Positions 9,180 to 18,773 of a stretch of DNA of 64,000 nt are shown here, piece after piece. Made by a program: the position numbers and the translations under genes. The stretch is from an uncultured Desulfomonile sp. GTDB lineage: Bacteria > Desulfobacterota > Desulfomonilia > Desulfomonilales > Desulfomonilaceae. Position 1 is the stretch's first letter; every line of letters starts with the position of its first letter. The stretch lies in the NCBI GenBank assembly GCA_903952205.1, contig CAJBEZ010000104.1, forward strand, positions 1-64,000, read 5' to 3'. The notes below the pieces were generated by a model that worked only from the letters and a program-made list of their open reading frames with translations, searched no databases and had not been told where the DNA came from.

Positions 9180-12100
9180 ATGTTTCTATCTGTGAGAATA
9201 CCGGAGACTTCCATTATGGCAGGTTTTCGCAAGAGTCTAAAGTGCAAACTGATATTTCTGGTAATCCTTGGACTCGTTCCACTCGTTCTACTTACACTGT
9301 TCAACAATCTTGAATGGCGCAAAAAAGCTGTTGTCAGGGCTCAAGAACAAGCCCTGGTAGTAGCTGACCATTTTCAAAAACATTTTAACTTTGTTGTGGA
9401 AGAAACCAGACAGGTTCTGAAGGCCCTGGCAGAGGAACCGAATATCAGGGAATTGGACGCCAAGTCCTGTTCAGGTCTTTTTAAGGCAGGTTTTTTTAAA
9501 AAGACGTTTCCTTTTTACACTGATTTGGGGGTGATTGATTCGTCGGGAAAACTGGTATGCAGTGTAATACAGGATTCCGGCCTGAAAGATTTTGCAGGCC
9601 AGTTCTACTTTAATGAAACTTCAACGTCCATGCGGTTCTCAATGGGGCTTTTTCAGAATAACCCCGTCTCAGGCGCCGCTGAAATTGGTTTCGGATATCC
9701 AATCCTTGATTCCGAAGGAAAGTTGAAAGGAGTCGTATTTGCAGTTCTCGACATGGGAATTTTCGATATGCTCGCTAAACAGGAGACAATTCCTCCTAAT
9801 GCCAGTCTAACGGTCATAGACAGTACGGGTACGGTCATGGCCCGTCATCCCGATGTCACACAATGGATCGGACAATCTGGATCTTCCTCCGAAGTTGTAA
9901 AAGAGATTCTGGGTCAAAAGGAAGGGGTAAGGGAAGCTGTCGGGATTGACGGGGTTAGGAAAATTTATGGTTTCAAACAACTGGGCAGTTTCTCCAGGAG
10001 TCCCTATGTGTATGTCGGTATACCTGTTGCTCATGTTACCAGCGGAGCCGACCGTCTTTTGCTCACCAGATTCTTTTGGTTGGGATTGGCTGCTTTAGCG
10101 GGAATGGTTGTGGTATCGGGTCTGTCTTATGTCATGGTGATACGTCACCTGAACACACTGTTGGACTCCACGGAGAAAATCAGGAAAGGTGACCTTAGCG
10201 CACGCACCGGTCTGGATGAACGAAACGGAGAGATTGGATTGTTGGGAAGCGCATTTGACCAAATGGCGGCGTCACTTCAGGAACGCGAAAACGAACGCAA
10301 GGTTTCTCACGAGCAGTTACAGCGGGAGAAACACTTCTCCGACGCACTCATTGATAGCCTGCCCGGTATTTTCTATCTGTTCGATAAACAAGGCAAATTG
10401 TTGAGATGGAACCGTAACGCTGAAAAGGTTACAGGTTATTCGAGTTCTGAAATGTCAAATTTGAAACCTTTGAATCTGATTGCCGACGCTGATAAAAAAA
10501 TGGTGATGGACGTATTCGAGAAAGCTCTTGATAATGTCGATACGTCAATGCAAGCCCACTACCTCACCAAGACAGGGGAGACAATTCCCTACTTTTTTAC
10601 AGGACGAACGATTGAAATTGATAATACAAAATGTGTCATCGGAACAGGGATAGATGTCTCAGAGAGGCAGAGGATAGAGAAGGCCCTGGAGGACAAGGAA
10701 CATTTGCTCAAAATAATCCTTGCGACATCGCCGGTCGGCATACACCTGGCGGAGAACAGGACCATAAAATGGGCCAATGAAGCATGGAACAAGATGTTCG
10801 GATTCAAAGATGAGCCGGACTTCATAGAGAAAAGCGCCAGGATAATCTATGAGTCGGAAGAAGAGTATGAGAGAGTAGGACTTGTTCTTTATTCAAAACT
10901 TGGCAAGGGTGATGTAGCCGAGGTTGATTCAAAATTGAAACGGCAGGATGGATCAAGTTTCGACGCCACAATACGAATAGCAAGGTTAGCTGAATTCGAC
11001 AGTCAAAACGACACAATTGTCGCTGTTGTTACTGATGTGTCCGAACGAGTCAAAAACGAAGAAGCGTTACGGGAAAGTGAAGAACAATATCGTAACCTTA
11101 TTGAGACTATGACTGAAGCTATCGGAATAGTAGACCCGGAAGGAACTCTAACCTATGCCAACAAAAGAGCCTGTCAGATGCTGGGCTGCGCAGAAAGTGA
11201 TTTGGTAGGTCATAAAGTGGAAAAGTTTCTTCACGAATCAAGCAAGAAAACTCTTGCTGTTCAGATGTCGCAACGGAACGTCAGACTATCAGAATCCTAT
11301 GAACTTACGTGGGTTAAGATGAATGGTGAAATTATACATACGCTCGTTTCATCGAGATCCATTTTTGATTCTGAGGGCGTATTCAAAGGCAGCCTTGCTA
11401 CAGCTACCGACATAACTGATCGAAAGCTCTATGAGAAACGGTTGGCGGATTCAGAGAAGAAGATGCGGTCATTAATAGAGCAGGCCCCTATTGGTATCGC
11501 AATATTTCAGGATGGTAAATATTTTTACGCCAACCCAGAATTGATGGCAATGTTCAATTGTGAAGACAGCGCTGAGATCGAGGGACGATCTTTGACTGAA
11601 TTCATCGCTCCCGGGCATCAACATCTTTTTATGGAAAGATACAGGAGGTTCCTTGACGGGAAGCCGACTAGACAGTCTTACCAACTCGAAGGGATCAAGA
11701 AATCAGGCGAATTATTCGAAATGGTGATCTGGCCGAAAACAGTAGAGTACGATAATCAAATTGCAGTATTGGCTTTCATCATGGACGTGTCGGAAAACAG
11801 AAATCTTCGCGCTCAACTTATGCAAGCTCAGAAAATGGAAGCGATCGGGACCCTGGCTGGAGGGATAGCGCACGATTTTAATAACCTCCTGCAGGTAATC
11901 ATTGGATACTCTGAATTAATATTGATGGATAGGAACCTGACCGACAAATTGAGGAAAAGCGTCAAATCAATAAATAAAGCGTCAGTAAATGGGGCTGATC
12001 TCGTCAAGAGGATACTTACATTTAGCCGGAAAACTGAGACGAGACAAAAACCTCTCGATTTGAATCATGAAATAATGCAGACAAAGAGACTTCTTGATAG

Positions 12101-12965
12101 AACAATTTCCAAGATGATTGAAATAGAACTTCATCTTTCAGATGAAATAGGTCCTATAAATGCAGACGCCGCTCAAATTGAGCAGATCATAATGAATCTT
12201 GCGGTGAATGCCCGGGATGCGATGCCGGAGGGAGGCCTTCTTGTTATCGAAACGAGTAACACGACATTAGACTCCGAATATTGCGCAAAGCATATCGAAG
12301 CTACTCCCGGGCCATCTGTACTCCTTTTGGTGTCCGATACCGGGACTGGCATGGACCGGAAAACAATGGAAAGAATCTTTGAACCATTTTTTACTACAAA
12401 GGCTTCGGGAAAAGGAACAGGTCTAGGTTTGGCCATGGTGTACGGAATTGTAAAACAGCATGGGGGCCATGTCACTTGTTACAGTGAAATAGGCGCTGGG
12501 ACAGCGTTCAAAATTTATTTTCCCGCACTTTTCTCGGAAACAGTCTCGCATGATAAAACAGAGATCAGAGAAATAGGGACAGGGAACGAGACGATTCTCC
12601 TGGTAGATGACGAAGAAATTGTCAGGGAAGTCGGTAAGGAACTCCTGGAGGATTTCGGATATAGGGTAATTACGGCAGAAGGCGGCAAAGAGGCGCTGTT
12701 AGTATATGAGGTGGAAAGAGACAACATAGACCTGGTAATTCTAGATCTCATGATGCCTGAAATGGGAGGTAAGGAATGCCTCGAAGAGCTTCTAAAAATC
12801 AACCCATCTGTGAAATCACTGATATGTAGCGGCTATTCAGCCAATGGAGCGGCTAAAGACGCTTCAAGAGCAGGGGCTAGCGGGTTTGTCGGTAAACCTT
12901 ACATATTTAATGAGCTGCTATCCGAGATCAGAAAAATATTGGGCCGGTCTTGCTCTGGAGATTGA
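9180..12965 (+). CDS. Membrane hybrid histidine kinase with Cache, HAMP, four PAS and receiver domains
   Basis: A 1261-residue sensor kinase with its own receiver. Order: membrane helix (about 23-42), periplasmic Cache-like sensor (about 50-290), second helix (about 296-318), HAMP (about 318-370), PAS domains starting near 387, 508, 637 and 761, a DHp domain with the phospho-acceptor His near 898 in GGIAHDFNNLL, an ATPase domain (DTGTGMDRKT, FEPFFTTKASGKGTGLGLAM), and a C-terminal receiver with acidic pair VDDEE and phospho-acceptor Asp near 1189 in VILDLMMPEMGG. The signal is unknown; Cache domains usually bind small ligands. The ATG at 9180 lacks a clear ribosome-binding site; the in-frame ATG at 9216 has GGAG upstream and may be the true start. 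No partner output gene is adjacent. Confidence 0.93.
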   Translation: MFLSVRIPETSIMAGFRKSLKCKLIFLVILGLVPLVLLTLFNNLEWRKKAVVRAQEQALVVADHFQKHFNFVVEETRQVLKALAEEPNIRELDAKSCSGLFKAGFFKKTFPFYTDLGVIDSSGKLVCSVIQDSGLKDFAGQFYFNETSTSMRFSMGLFQNNPVSGAAEIGFGYPILDSEGKLKGVVFAVLDMGIFDMLAKQETIPPNASLTVIDSTGTVMARHPDVTQWIGQSGSSSEVVKEILGQKEGVREAVGIDGVRKIYGFKQLGSFSRSPYVYVGIPVAHVTSGADRLLLTRFFWLGLAALAGMVVVSGLSYVMVIRHLNTLLDSTEKIRKGDLSARTGLDERNGEIGLLGSAFDQMAASLQERENERKVSHEQLQREKHFSDALIDSLPGIFYLFDKQGKLLRWNRNAEKVTGYSSSEMSNLKPLNLIADADKKMVMDVFEKALDNVDTSMQAHYLTKTGETIPYFFTGRTIEIDNTKCVIGTGIDVSERQRIEKALEDKEHLLKIILATSPVGIHLAENRTIKWANEAWNKMFGFKDEPDFIEKSARIIYESEEEYERVGLVLYSKLGKGDVAEVDSKLKRQDGSSFDATIRIARLAEFDSQNDTIVAVVTDVSERVKNEEALRESEEQYRNLIETMTEAIGIVDPEGTLTYANKRACQMLGCAESDLVGHKVEKFLHESSKKTLAVQMSQRNVRLSESYELTWVKMNGEIIHTLVSSRSIFDSEGVFKGSLATATDITDRKLYEKRLADSEKKMRSLIEQAPIGIAIFQDGKYFYANPELMAMFNCEDSAEIEGRSLTEFIAPGHQHLFMERYRRFLDGKPTRQSYQLEGIKKSGELFEMVIWPKTVEYDNQIAVLAFIMDVSENRNLRAQLMQAQKMEAIGTLAGGIAHDFNNLLQVIIGYSELILMDRNLTDKLRKSVKSINKASVNGADLVKRILTFSRKTETRQKPLDLNHEIMQTKRLLDRTISKMIEIELHLSDEIGPINADAAQIEQIIMNLAVNARDAMPEGGLLVIETSNTTLDSEYCAKHIEATPGPSVLLLVSDTGTGMDRKTMERIFEPFFTTKASGKGTGLGLAMVYGIVKQHGGHVTCYSEIGAGTAFKIYFPALFSETVSHDKTEIREIGTGNETILLVDDEEIVREVGKELLEDFGYRVITAEGGKEALLVYEVERDNIDLVILDLMMPEMGGKECLEELLKINPSVKSLICSGYSANGAAKDASRAGASGFVGKPYIFNELLSEIRKILGRSCSGD

Positions 12966-13023
12966 TTAGGCGTAATGACAAACTCTGGCAATTAACGATC
13001 AGGAAAGGACAACATCCTGACAC

Positions 13024-15090
13024 ATGGGTTCGGACAAGTCGGTAGGGAAAAATTCGAAGAAAAAACTGGAACCCACCAAGGTATTCAATGAATTTGAATC
13101 TTGCGAATTTGAACCGGTTTTGTCTGATGTTGAGCTTGTATGGCGTGGAAAGCGACAACTCGAAAAACAGGAAGTTGCGGATTTACGCACGATAGAACGC
13201 GTCCGCATCTCTCCTGAACTCTCCGTCGAGTCCATCAGATCTTCCCATTCTCCTTCTTCCTGGACCAACAAAATTATCAGTGGTGACAATCGTCCCGTAA
13301 TGAATGCCCTACTCCACGGCAAGTTAAAGGATGAAATTCATGCCGCAGGGGGTATCAAATTAGTCTATATCGACCCGCCATTCCTTGTTGGAACTGATTA
13401 TAACATGAGTATCCTCGTTGGAGAGCGCCGTTCTGAGAAGGTCAATGTGTTTCAGGAATTTGCGTATTGCGACTCTTGGAAAAAGGGTCCCGGCTCATAC
13501 CTGAACATGATGTACCAGAGACTGAAAATAATTCGTAGCCTTCTCGCCGATGATGGTAGCCTGTGGGTCCATTGCGACTGGAAAGCGAACTTCATGATAA
13601 GAGCTTTACTAGATGAAATATTTGGGGCGGACGCATTCAGGAATGAGATCATCTGGTATTACACCAACAAGATTCCCGACACTCGTAAGCGTCAGTACAC
13701 TAATGCCACTGACACAATCTTCTATTATGCGAAGTCGTCCAAAAGCGTCTTCAACTGGCAATTCGAAAAACGGGACAAGCCCATCAAGGTCTCCAGGATG
13801 AAGAAGATAGAAGGGAAAAAAGTTTATCCCAAGGGGGACGACGGCAAATGCATTTATGTCACTCGTGAAGAGCGTACCGCAGACAATGTGTGGAAGATTC
13901 CTCTTCTCCATGCTCACCCCGAAATGTGGGGCTATCCGACCCAAAAACCTGTCAGACTCGTGGAACGTATTATTCTGACAGCGACAAACGAGGGAGACCT
14001 GGTCGCCGATTTCTTCTGTGGTTCAGGAACGGTTCTGGAGGCAGCCCAGAAGTTGGAGAGGAAATGGATAGGATGCGACATCGGTAAAATCGCGACTCAC
14101 ACATGTCGAAAACGCATGATAAACTTTATTAAGAAAGACAGTGATCTAATAGGAGCCAGTGGGGCCTTTGATGTTCTGGAAACCGCAGACCCACTTAGCG
14201 CAAGCAATCCAAAATCTTTTGGGTTCCATGAAAGTGATGTCAATTCGGACGGGTATCTCCAGACAACTATCTTTGATTTTGAGTATGGCGCAGATCCCCG
14301 GAAGCTGCAGCCTGCCGATATTACCAAAATGATTTCTCATTCTTTAAACGGGGATTCCGCCACCTTCCTCGCCCCTCGGCATATTTCCATAAACGCTCCT
14401 ATGATACAGGAACTCCTTGATATTTGCTCAAATACAGGGGTCAAGAAGCTTGATGTCATTGGCTTTGATTACGACAATTCCGTAGAACCGTGGATCTTGG
14501 AAAAAGCTGCAAACTTATCAGTGGGTATTTGTCTCAAGAAAGCTACCCGAGAATTCCAATCGAACTCCAAGCCAGGGTCTGACGACCGGGGGTCAGAAAT
14601 TCTTGCCTATTTCAATGCGCAAATGAACGTGGAGAAGTTATCAGTTCAAATTACACTGTTGGATTTTGGTTTGTATTGTGTGGGAATGGATCAGGAAGTT
14701 TCAACTGAAAATGGAAAGACAAAATCGTCGAGAATATTTGTAGACAGCCTCGGAAGACTGGTGAGATCCATTAGTACGCGACATGGTGAAACGCAGATTC
14801 ACATTCTGACCGGTACATGGAGTGACTGGATAGACTATTGGTCTGTAGACTTTAATTATGGCAGCGCCAAACAAATTAGTTCCCCTTCAGGAGACAATTC
14901 GGGTAGTCCCGAGGACAAGCCTGTTTTTACAAGCGTGTGGCACTCATTCAGGACGCCAAAGAAAAGATCTATCGAGTTATCAACTCCTTTCTGGAAATAT
15001 GACAGTCCTGGGATTCGCAAAATTGCTGTTCAGGTGGTGGATGTTTTTGGCAATGAAACAATCAGGGTGATCGAGGCGTTTGCCACTTAG
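13024..15090 (+). CDS. Site-specific DNA methyltransferase (N6-adenine/N4-cytosine, beta class) with C-terminal extension
   Basis: Methylates adenine N6 or cytosine N4 in a specific DNA sequence. The catalytic motif IV is LVYIDPPFLVGTDYN (about residue 115) and comes before the SAM-binding motif I ADFFCGSGTVLEAA (about residue 335), which is the beta-class order found in type III Mod subunits and many orphan enzymes. TQKPVRLVERI is the conserved motif X-like segment. Residues from about 390 to 688 form a long C-terminal part that I cannot assign to a fold; its end (WIDYWSVDF, HSFRTPKKRSIEL) resembles a methylase subtype often paired with a helicase. No restriction or helicase gene is adjacent: the neighbours are a sensor kinase and a transporter operon. 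It therefore seems to act alone, or with a distant partner. Confidence 0.88.
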   Translation: MGSDKSVGKNSKKKLEPTKVFNEFESCEFEPVLSDVELVWRGKRQLEKQEVADLRTIERVRISPELSVESIRSSHSPSSWTNKIISGDNRPVMNALLHGKLKDEIHAAGGIKLVYIDPPFLVGTDYNMSILVGERRSEKVNVFQEFAYCDSWKKGPGSYLNMMYQRLKIIRSLLADDGSLWVHCDWKANFMIRALLDEIFGADAFRNEIIWYYTNKIPDTRKRQYTNATDTIFYYAKSSKSVFNWQFEKRDKPIKVSRMKKIEGKKVYPKGDDGKCIYVTREERTADNVWKIPLLHAHPEMWGYPTQKPVRLVERIILTATNEGDLVADFFCGSGTVLEAAQKLERKWIGCDIGKIATHTCRKRMINFIKKDSDLIGASGAFDVLETADPLSASNPKSFGFHESDVNSDGYLQTTIFDFEYGADPRKLQPADITKMISHSLNGDSATFLAPRHISINAPMIQELLDICSNTGVKKLDVIGFDYDNSVEPWILEKAANLSVGICLKKATREFQSNSKPGSDDRGSEILAYFNAQMNVEKLSVQITLLDFGLYCVGMDQEVSTENGKTKSSRIFVDSLGRLVRSISTRHGETQIHILTGTWSDWIDYWSVDFNYGSAKQISSPSGDNSGSPEDKPVFTSVWHSFRTPKKRSIELSTPFWKYDSPGIRKIAVQVVDVFGNETIRVIEAFAT

Positions 15091-15457
15091 GAGACGTGCC
15101 GGCCGGACTGTGCATTATGGTGAAACCTCTCTGGTAGTTTCATTGAAAAAAATAAAAGGAATCTCGAAATTGGTTATTGCATTATTGTAAGGTCATAGTA
15201 TAGTTGGCATGCCATCAGGTTATGGTTTGATGTCTTAACATCCTAATATTTTTCTCCGATTTTTAGTCTGGCTGTAGTTGATGAAAACTTCAGTTGGAAA
15301 TTTATCAATAATTCATAATGCTGTTTCTTCAAAATAAATAAACAGGACCTTGTTGCATTTGGTAGACAGAGGCCATTTTCAGGTGGTTTTGGCAAACCAG
15401 ATAACGAACTGTAATTTTTTCTGACCCATGTGTTTCAAGTCGAAAGGAGTTGTCGGA
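15091..15457. other. Intergenic region upstream of the LIV-type transporter operon
   Basis: About 365 AT-rich bases between the methyltransferase and the substrate-binding protein; it should hold the operon promoter. A TGAAAC/GTTTCA pair (15121-15126 and 15137-15142) followed by an A-rich run could end the methyltransferase transcript weakly. GATGT-CTTA-ACATC (15229-15242) is a small inverted repeat. No convincing -35/-10 pair or small gene was found. Confidence 0.4.
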
Positions 15458-16735
15458 ATGAAGAGATTCTTCTTGTTGGCTAACCTGATTGTTGGAATCT
15501 TGGCAATTATTTTAGGATCCACATCGTATGCTGGGGACCCCATATTGATTGGCCTACCTACTGCGGAAACTTCGCTTGAGGGAAGAGAATCCATAAAGGC
15601 AGTTCAGATGGCGGTTAATGAGATCAACGCCAAGGGTGGAATAAAGGTAGGTTCTGACAAGAGGCTCCTGGAAATAGTAGTTTCAGACTTGCGTGATTCA
15701 TCGGCTGGAGTGCCTGTATCTGAAGCTCTCCTGGGTCTGGAGAAAATCATAACCGAGAAAAAGGTCAACGCCATCATTATAGGGCCGTTCAGGTCGGAAT
15801 CACTACTGGCGGGTATGGACATTATATCGAAATATAAGGTGCCACTCCTGGCGACCATAGCCATGTCGACAAAATTTGAAGAAAAGATCAAGGAAGATCC
15901 GGTCAAATACAAACATTGTTTCCGGGTTTGTCTCAACTCACAGTCTCTGGTTGAATATCTGGCTCAGACTTTGGGGTTCATGAAAGAGGAATTCGGATTC
16001 GAAAAGCTCTATGTTATGACTCAGGATGTGCTGTGGGCAAAGGGGACCGGCGAAGGAGCGGCTAAAGTCGCCTCTTCAAAAATGGGCATTGAACTTGTGG
16101 GGTCGGAAACTTATCCGACTGGGGCTTCGGATTTTGCACCCGGTTTGATGAAGGCCAAGATGAAAAACGCTCAAGTCATAATGCCGGTATTTGATATGCC
16201 CCAGAGTGGAATCCTGCTCAAGCAATGGAAATCACAAAAGATACCCTCGATGCTTTGCGGATTCATCTCACCCATGGCCGGTCCGGGGGCCTGGAAGATT
16301 TTTGAAGGTAAAATCGGTGGTCTGATCAACTCCAATTTTGAATTAGGTAGCGCCATCCCTGTCGAAAAATATCCTCCAGCAACGAAATTTTACAATGATT
16401 ACCAACAAAAGGTTGGAATTCCTATGGAAGCTGGACATGGGCCGGCTCCTTCCTACGACTCCGTTTATATCTTTGCCGAGGCGGTTGAACGGGCCGGTTC
16501 ACTTGATCCTGACAAGGTAGCCGATGAAATCAAGAAAACGGATCGAGTAGGAGTCATTGGAAGAATAAAATTCAACGAAGGTAATCAGGTAATTTACGGA
16601 GCCGATCCCAAAGAGACCGCCGCTGGTTGTGTCTCTCAGTGGACGGATGATGGGAAAAGGGTAATCGTGTTTCCTAAATCCATAGCGGAGGGAAAAGTTT
16701 TTCTTCCGGAATGGATGAGCGCTATCAAGAAATAG
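15458..16735 (+). CDS. LIV-type ABC transporter substrate-binding protein
   Basis: Periplasmic binding protein of the branched-chain amino acid/amide (HAAT) transporter type. I chose the ATG at 15458 because it follows AAAGGAG and begins directly with a signal peptide (KRFFLLANLIVGILAIILG, cleavage near SYAGDP); an in-frame ATG at 15428 would add ten residues before it. The mature part has the type 1 periplasmic-binding fold pattern IGLPTAETSLEGRESIKAVQMAVNEIN. It leads an operon with two permeases, two ATPases and an acyl-CoA ligase, so the ligand is more likely an organic acid than an amino acid. It is separated from the permease by a 110-base gap with a hairpin. Confidence 0.92.
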   Translation: MKRFFLLANLIVGILAIILGSTSYAGDPILIGLPTAETSLEGRESIKAVQMAVNEINAKGGIKVGSDKRLLEIVVSDLRDSSAGVPVSEALLGLEKIITEKKVNAIIIGPFRSESLLAGMDIISKYKVPLLATIAMSTKFEEKIKEDPVKYKHCFRVCLNSQSLVEYLAQTLGFMKEEFGFEKLYVMTQDVLWAKGTGEGAAKVASSKMGIELVGSETYPTGASDFAPGLMKAKMKNAQVIMPVFDMPQSGILLKQWKSQKIPSMLCGFISPMAGPGAWKIFEGKIGGLINSNFELGSAIPVEKYPPATKFYNDYQQKVGIPMEAGHGPAPSYDSVYIFAEAVERAGSLDPDKVADEIKKTDRVGVIGRIKFNEGNQVIYGADPKETAAGCVSQWTDDGKRVIVFPKSIAEGKVFLPEWMSAIKK

Positions 16736-16773
16736 GTTCCACATGCGATTGTTATGTCGAGCCGGGATTGAAT

Positions 16774-16807
16774 ACGCACTGAGAGCATCAAACAGCGCTC
16801 AGTGTGT
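16774..16807 (+). other. Intercistronic hairpin between binding protein and permease
   Basis: ACGCACTGAG (16774-16783) pairs with CTCAGTGTGT (16798-16807): ten base pairs including one G-U, around a 14-base loop. No T tract follows, so it is not a standard terminator. Hairpins at this place after periplasmic binding-protein genes commonly protect the upstream mRNA from 3' decay, which gives more binding protein than membrane subunits; that role is inferred here. Confidence 0.6.
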
Positions 16808-16845
16808 AAAATAGTGAAAAATTAACGTCATCAAGGAGCGAGGTT

Positions 16846-17718
16846 ATGTGGGAAGTCGCATTAATCTATGGCTTTATCAATAGTGTAATACTCGCTCTAA
16901 CGGCCCTCGGATTCAGCTTAACCTTTGGTATAAGCGGCGTGTCTAATTTTGCCTATGGAGCGATGTACATTTTCGCAGGGTTCGCATCCTGGCTGTTGTT
17001 AAACAAACTGGCGCTTCCATTTTTCCTGTCCGCTGCAATAGCGGTAATTTTGACGGCTGGTCTGGGAGCTGCGATGTATCGCTTCGTTTTGCTCCGGGTT
17101 CGTGGCCTTGTGATATCTGAGGTTATAGCCACTTTCGGGGTCGGTCTGATAATTCTGGAGCTTTTCCGTTATCTTGGATTCTCTGGCTTTGAATACACTC
17201 TTCCTGTCTTTAGTGATGGCAGCCTCCTGATCGGGAACACCTACGTGGATTATCAGCGAATCTGGATAGTTGGAGTCGGCATAGTGTTGGCCATAGGCCT
17301 TTATCTCTTTACTCACTATACAAAGATTGGCCTTGCCTTCAGGGGCATCGCTCAGGATGAGCATACAGCGCTGTCTCTTGGTATTAATTCAGACCGCATT
17401 GCAGGATTGAGCGTAGCTTTTGGGTCAGGTCTGGCCGCTATAGCCGCGATACTGATTCTCCCCCGTGGAACGATTGCGGTAAACGATGGATACGACGTGC
17501 TTATAAACGCTATGGCGGTCTGCATTATTGGTGGGCTGGGAAGCTCTGTTGGCGTTGTTTTGGCTTCATTTCTCATTGGCTATGCCCAGATCATGACCGA
17601 CATATTGTCCGGCCCACATTGGAAAATGATCATATCTCTTGTAGCGATTCTCGTCATACTTGTAGTCAAGCCTTCCGGTCTTCTTGGAAAACAGAAGGAA
17701 CTGGAAGAACGAATATAG
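16846..17718 (+). CDS. livH: LIV-type ABC transporter permease (LivH)
   Basis: First inner-membrane channel subunit of the transporter, 290 residues, mostly hydrophobic with about eight helices. Features of LivH are the N-terminal ALIYGFINSVILALTALG, the GVSNFAYGAMYIFAG segment and the EAA-like loop GIAQDEHTALSLGINSDRI that contacts the ATPase. The start is supported by AAGGAG. It follows the binding protein and precedes LivM, as in most HAAT operons. Gene symbol is by family; the substrate is not leucine by evidence. Confidence 0.92.
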   Translation: MWEVALIYGFINSVILALTALGFSLTFGISGVSNFAYGAMYIFAGFASWLLLNKLALPFFLSAAIAVILTAGLGAAMYRFVLLRVRGLVISEVIATFGVGLIILELFRYLGFSGFEYTLPVFSDGSLLIGNTYVDYQRIWIVGVGIVLAIGLYLFTHYTKIGLAFRGIAQDEHTALSLGINSDRIAGLSVAFGSGLAAIAAILILPRGTIAVNDGYDVLINAMAVCIIGGLGSSVGVVLASFLIGYAQIMTDILSGPHWKMIISLVAILVILVVKPSGLLGKQKELEERI

Positions 17719-17765
17719 AATTTTCATGTACGTAGAACTAATTATCCTGTGAGAGTGGCGCTTAG

Positions 17766-18773
17766 GTGAAACAAAAGAGAAAGGAAAGAATAGACAGAGG
17801 GATCAAAGCTAGATCCGACGACGTGTTCTCACTGAACTCGTTTCGGGAAATGCTTTACGTTGCTGTTCCACCACTTGCTCCGGTCCTTCTGCTGATACTT
17901 TTGCCTCTGGTCCTGCCTTCCTACTGGCAGAAGGTCTTGATATCTACGTGTGTTTTTGCGTTACTTGCCATGAGTTGGGACTTCCTCGTCGGTGTTGGTA
18001 TGGTGTCGTTGGGGCAGGCTCTGTTTTTTGGAGTTGGAGCATATATCGCAGGGGTTTCCAACAAAATCCTCGGATTGCCTATTTGGATCGATCTCCCACT
18101 GGCGACAGTTCTGGGAGGATTTATATGCACGGTCCTGTTGACTCCGGTGCTAAGATTGCGAGGTGTCTACTTTTCCATGGTGACCCTCGTTTTACCGTTA
18201 ATGCTGGAACGTATCGTAGAGGCTGCGGGCATATTTGGAGGTACAGAAGGAATAACGGGTATCAAGGCGTTTCAAAATCCGTTTGTTGAATCATACGTCA
18301 TTGTTTTCGTGACGCTTTTTGCCCTATTCGCTTTTCGACGTCTGGTCACAACAGATTACGGTCTTGTCCTTAAAGCTATAAAGGACAATGACAGGGCTGT
18401 TATGAGCGTGGGAATCAACATTTATTGGATGAAGGCCCAGGCCCTGTTCATAGCAGGTTGCGTAGGCTCTTTTTGCGGGGCTTTTCTAACGCATGTTTAC
18501 GGGTTTGTCGGCATGCCTTCTTTTGCTCTTGACTATTCAATCCTGCCTCTATCTTCGGCTGTAGTTGGTGGTATGGGAACATTTGCAGGCTCCTTTGTGG
18601 GAGCGTTTATTCTCGTCCCGTTGTCTGAAGCGCTTCGAGGTATAGGGGGCTTGAGAATAGTGTTGTATTCATTTTTCCTTGTGTTCTTCATTGTCGCTTT
18701 GCCGGAAGGTATTTTCCACTACATTCAGCGGAAGTATCAGCAATTCGAAAGATGGGTTGAAGTTGACAAATGA
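17766..18773 (+). CDS. livM: LIV-type ABC transporter permease (LivM)
   Basis: Second inner-membrane channel subunit, 335 residues. After a basic, polar N-terminal stretch of about 35 residues it has the LivM pattern of helices, including LAMSWDFLVGVGMVSLGQA and GVGAYIAGV, and the ATPase-contact loop LKAIKDNDRAVMSVGINIYWMK. The start is GTG at 17766 with only a weak ribosome-binding site. Its TGA overlaps the ATG of the next gene by four bases, which indicates translational coupling. Confidence 0.92.
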   Translation: MKQKRKERIDRGIKARSDDVFSLNSFREMLYVAVPPLAPVLLLILLPLVLPSYWQKVLISTCVFALLAMSWDFLVGVGMVSLGQALFFGVGAYIAGVSNKILGLPIWIDLPLATVLGGFICTVLLTPVLRLRGVYFSMVTLVLPLMLERIVEAAGIFGGTEGITGIKAFQNPFVESYVIVFVTLFALFAFRRLVTTDYGLVLKAIKDNDRAVMSVGINIYWMKAQALFIAGCVGSFCGAFLTHVYGFVGMPSFALDYSILPLSSAVVGGMGTFAGSFVGAFILVPLSEALRGIGGLRIVLYSFFLVFFIVALPEGIFHYIQRKYQQFERWVEVDK

